Positions 57,601-60,000 of a DNA stretch of 60,000 nucleotides are shown here, piece after piece (the stretch's first letter is position 1; each line of letters opens with the position of its first letter). Source of the stretch: Chrysomallon squamiferum (taxonomy: Eukaryota > Mollusca > Gastropoda > Neomphalida > Peltospiridae); NCBI GenBank assembly GCA_012295275.1, contig CM022679.1, forward strand, positions 2,460,116-2,520,115, given 5' to 3'. The position numbers were made by a program, and so were the translations under genes. The notes under the pieces were generated by a model. It was not told the origin of the DNA and did no database searches. It saw only the letters and a program-made list of their open reading frames with translations.

Positions 57601-59300
57601 TTTAATATATAGTAGTACACACTAAGTCAGTATGCTAAACACTGCACATACTAATTTTCTGTTTCGTTGCCTCACTGTGTGTGTCTGCGAGCGCGGCTGT
57701 GTATGTATGTACGTATGTATCTATCAGTCTGTCTCTGTCACCTATCTCTACTTGCACATCTAGCTGAAAGTGAATAAAATGCAGCTATTAATTATTATTT
57801 TTATTGGATCGATATATTAAATGAAGCAGACACTCTGTCAAGACAACAGGATGTCAGATTTCACTGGAGGCTCTACGTAAAAGCAAAAATCGATATGCGT
57901 CTGTGCGTCTGTATGCGTCGATATGCGTGTCTACAGTGATCATATAAAAACAAGAAAACCCGTTGCACATCTCTAAGATTAGTCACGATTAGCAACAAGT
58001 GATATATTATATGCACCTTCTCATGCACAGCGACATTATTTTGCCGGAATAGGAAATCATTCAGTGGGTAAAAGGCAGTTTTAGTGAGACGTGAAATGTA
58101 GACTGGTCGACGCTACGTCGCAATATTTTTATGACATTTTAATGACAAGACAGCTGTCGCGTCAAGTCGAGATATCAGTTTATTGTCAATGAAAAGTCAC
58201 TAACAAAGACATTCGCATTTCCCGAGATTTTGCATATGCTTCTAAACATGATATTATCTGTGCATGTTATTATCTGAACATGCAGAAGTATATTTTCGCG
58301 TTCCAGTGATTAGGCCATTTTCATATGGTGTCAGCCTACGCATTCAATTTATATGATCTGTATTACAAACGTTAATTAGTTATCAGATGGCGCTGTGCTC
58401 GTGTTGCAAGCCCGGAGGCTGGTGGTTATAATGTATTCATTTCCCTAGACAGAAATAGGTGATCAGTAACAGCATCAGTAATAATAACAAAAATAATAAT
58501 AACGATGACGTAGCTATGTCGTTATAGGAACTACTGTTTTATTTATTTTTAAAAATGAATGACGTAAACTGCCATAATTTTCTTATTTATTACCTTATTT
58601 CCATTCTACACTTAGGAAAGTTTGATAGCCTTGGAAAAGAAGTCGTCTGCTATATTTACGACCCGTTATCCATCATGTTTGTTTTTCCCGCGACACTAAA
58701 GATCAAAAGCAAATCAACAGCGGACTGTTTTCGCCAGAAGCCGTCTGCTAAATTGACCACGAACGTGAACAGCAGGTGGTATTCACCACTTTAATCCAAA
58801 ATAATTACAATTCGCGTCTAATCGGAAATCCTCGTGTAATTCCGCCAGCTTAAACTAACCTCGTTCGGGTAAATGTGGATGAATAATAAATAACGAAGTT
58901 AGTCGCCGGAAGTTGTTTTCACTTCGTTCACTTCTGAACCTATCATAGTGAAAATTGCATTCGCTAACGAAGTTATGAGTCTGTGCTCAGCTTTGACACA
59001 ATAATGACATTTTTACAGATAGGAAGTGACTTGAAACACGACATTTCAAAGATTAGGAATTGACATAACAATAATAATAATAATAATAACTAATATAAAA
59101 AATATAATACTGAATCACAAAAACATTTTAGACAATTGGATTTAACATAAAATGACATTTAAAAATCTGGCTTTAATATTAACATAAAAGAAAATAATTT
59201 TTTTTTTTTTTTTTTTTCTATATTTTTTTCTTGAGCAAGATTTCTTCTTAAAATGAAATAAAATTAATTATTTACTTTAACTACAAAATCAAAATCTTTT

Positions 59301-59306
<6 letters not shown>

Positions 59307-59363
<57 letters not shown>
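59307..59363. repeat. (GA)n tract
   Basis: About 28 GA units with one interruption. Confidence 0.95.
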
Positions 59364-59703
59364 TGAAAAAACTGAATTTAAAAGAAATCTGTTACCAGTA
59401 CATTTGTTTATTCGTTTGCACATATGTTATTCAATTTATTTTTATCGAGAATATTAATTGTTTCTTTTAAATATAAAATACATAGATATATAATTATTAA
59501 CAAATGTATGATTATTTATGTTAAATTCATTGTTTTATACATAACTCAAAATAAATAAACAAACAAAAAAATCAGATGATGTTTCTTTAATTTGTTGTTT
59601 AAAAAATACATAATTTTAATTAAGACTTTTGTCAAAGAAAAAAAATTTTGTAAAATTTAACTATCACATTCTTTTGCTTTTAACTACTTTCTTCTACATT
59701 AGA

Positions 59704-59798
<95 letters not shown>
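59704..59798. repeat. (CT)n tract
   Basis: About 47 uninterrupted CT units, complementary to the GA tract 340 bases upstream. Confidence 0.95.
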
Positions 59799-59800
<2 letters not shown>

Positions 59801-60000
59801 CCATCCTTTCCTTTTTAATCATCTCAGCGAATTCAAACCAAAAATAGCGCCGTTTAAATTTCCGGCAGGTTTCATTCAGTAATTCTGTTCTGCACCATTT
59901 TTTATTATTATTAACCATTTTTTTCCCCTTTTTTTGAGTTCTTAAATCTCCTGTTTTAATTTAAGAAATTGTTTTTATGAGAGGCAGAGGGATGAATGTC

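Larger units (their letters stand above)
54272..60000. other. Probable long intron or intergenic region, no gene recognised
   Basis: Outside the listed repeats, the sequence 55.8-58.9 kb has moderate complexity with CpGs but no supported exon. 58555-58794 is open on the plus strand (79 codons) without splice support beyond a CACTTAG acceptor-like string. TTCGGCT (57367) and AGCCGAA (57390) form a short hairpin. Confidence 0.4.

Overview
This looks like nuclear DNA of a metazoan, most likely a lophotrochozoan and probably a mollusc. The evidence is AT-rich sequence, GT-AG introns of 0.1-8 kb, very dense microsatellites and minisatellites, TATA promoters with E-boxes, hAT and Tigger-type transposon relics, and scattered 'agttacctccctt' phrases that I associate from memory with molluscan intergenic DNA. 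No bacterial or viral gene organisation is seen.

Layout. (1) 1-6.4 kb: one orphan coding exon (528-592), then simple repeats. (2) 6.4-26.4 kb, plus strand: a gene of about 22 coding exons for a long EF-hand + WD40 protein of the WDR49/WDR64/'WD repeat on Y' family. Every exon junction is phase-consistent except inside exon 19118-19380, where the frame breaks. It has two candidate first exons; the distal one carries an RFX-type X-box. (3) 28.5-34.4 kb: a tandem pair of minus-strand genes (29.3-30.1 and 32.6-33.5 kb). Each encodes a 157-residue secreted protein with a strongly cationic four-cysteine N-terminal segment, a KRKR site, two canonical EF-hands and an acidic tail. The pair is bracketed by two copies (28461-28584 and 34304-34427) of a 124-nt foldable element whose copies differ by compensatory changes in the terminal stem. 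(4) 37.6-40.6 and 46.9-49.75 kb, minus strand: two tandem paralogues of inositol polyphosphate multikinase (IPMK) with identical lengths for three internal exons. A Tigger-like MITE (45340-45580) and a tRNA-like SINE fragment lie between or within them. (5) 51.9-60 kb: a possible first coding exon on the plus strand (51882-52053), a short hAT-like MITE, an isolated plus-strand TATA promoter with a spliced noncoding first exon (54169-54271), minisatellites, and otherwise no recognisable gene.

The genes do not form one pathway. The WDR49-like protein is probably ciliary or axonemal, IPMK acts in nuclear/cytoplasmic inositol phosphate signalling, and the EF-hand pair encodes secreted calcium-binding, possibly host-defence, precursors. 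The most novel items are the cationic/anionic EF-hand precursor pair, the covarying 124-nt element flanking it, and the frame break in the WD40 gene. All family calls were made by reading translated exons without a database search.
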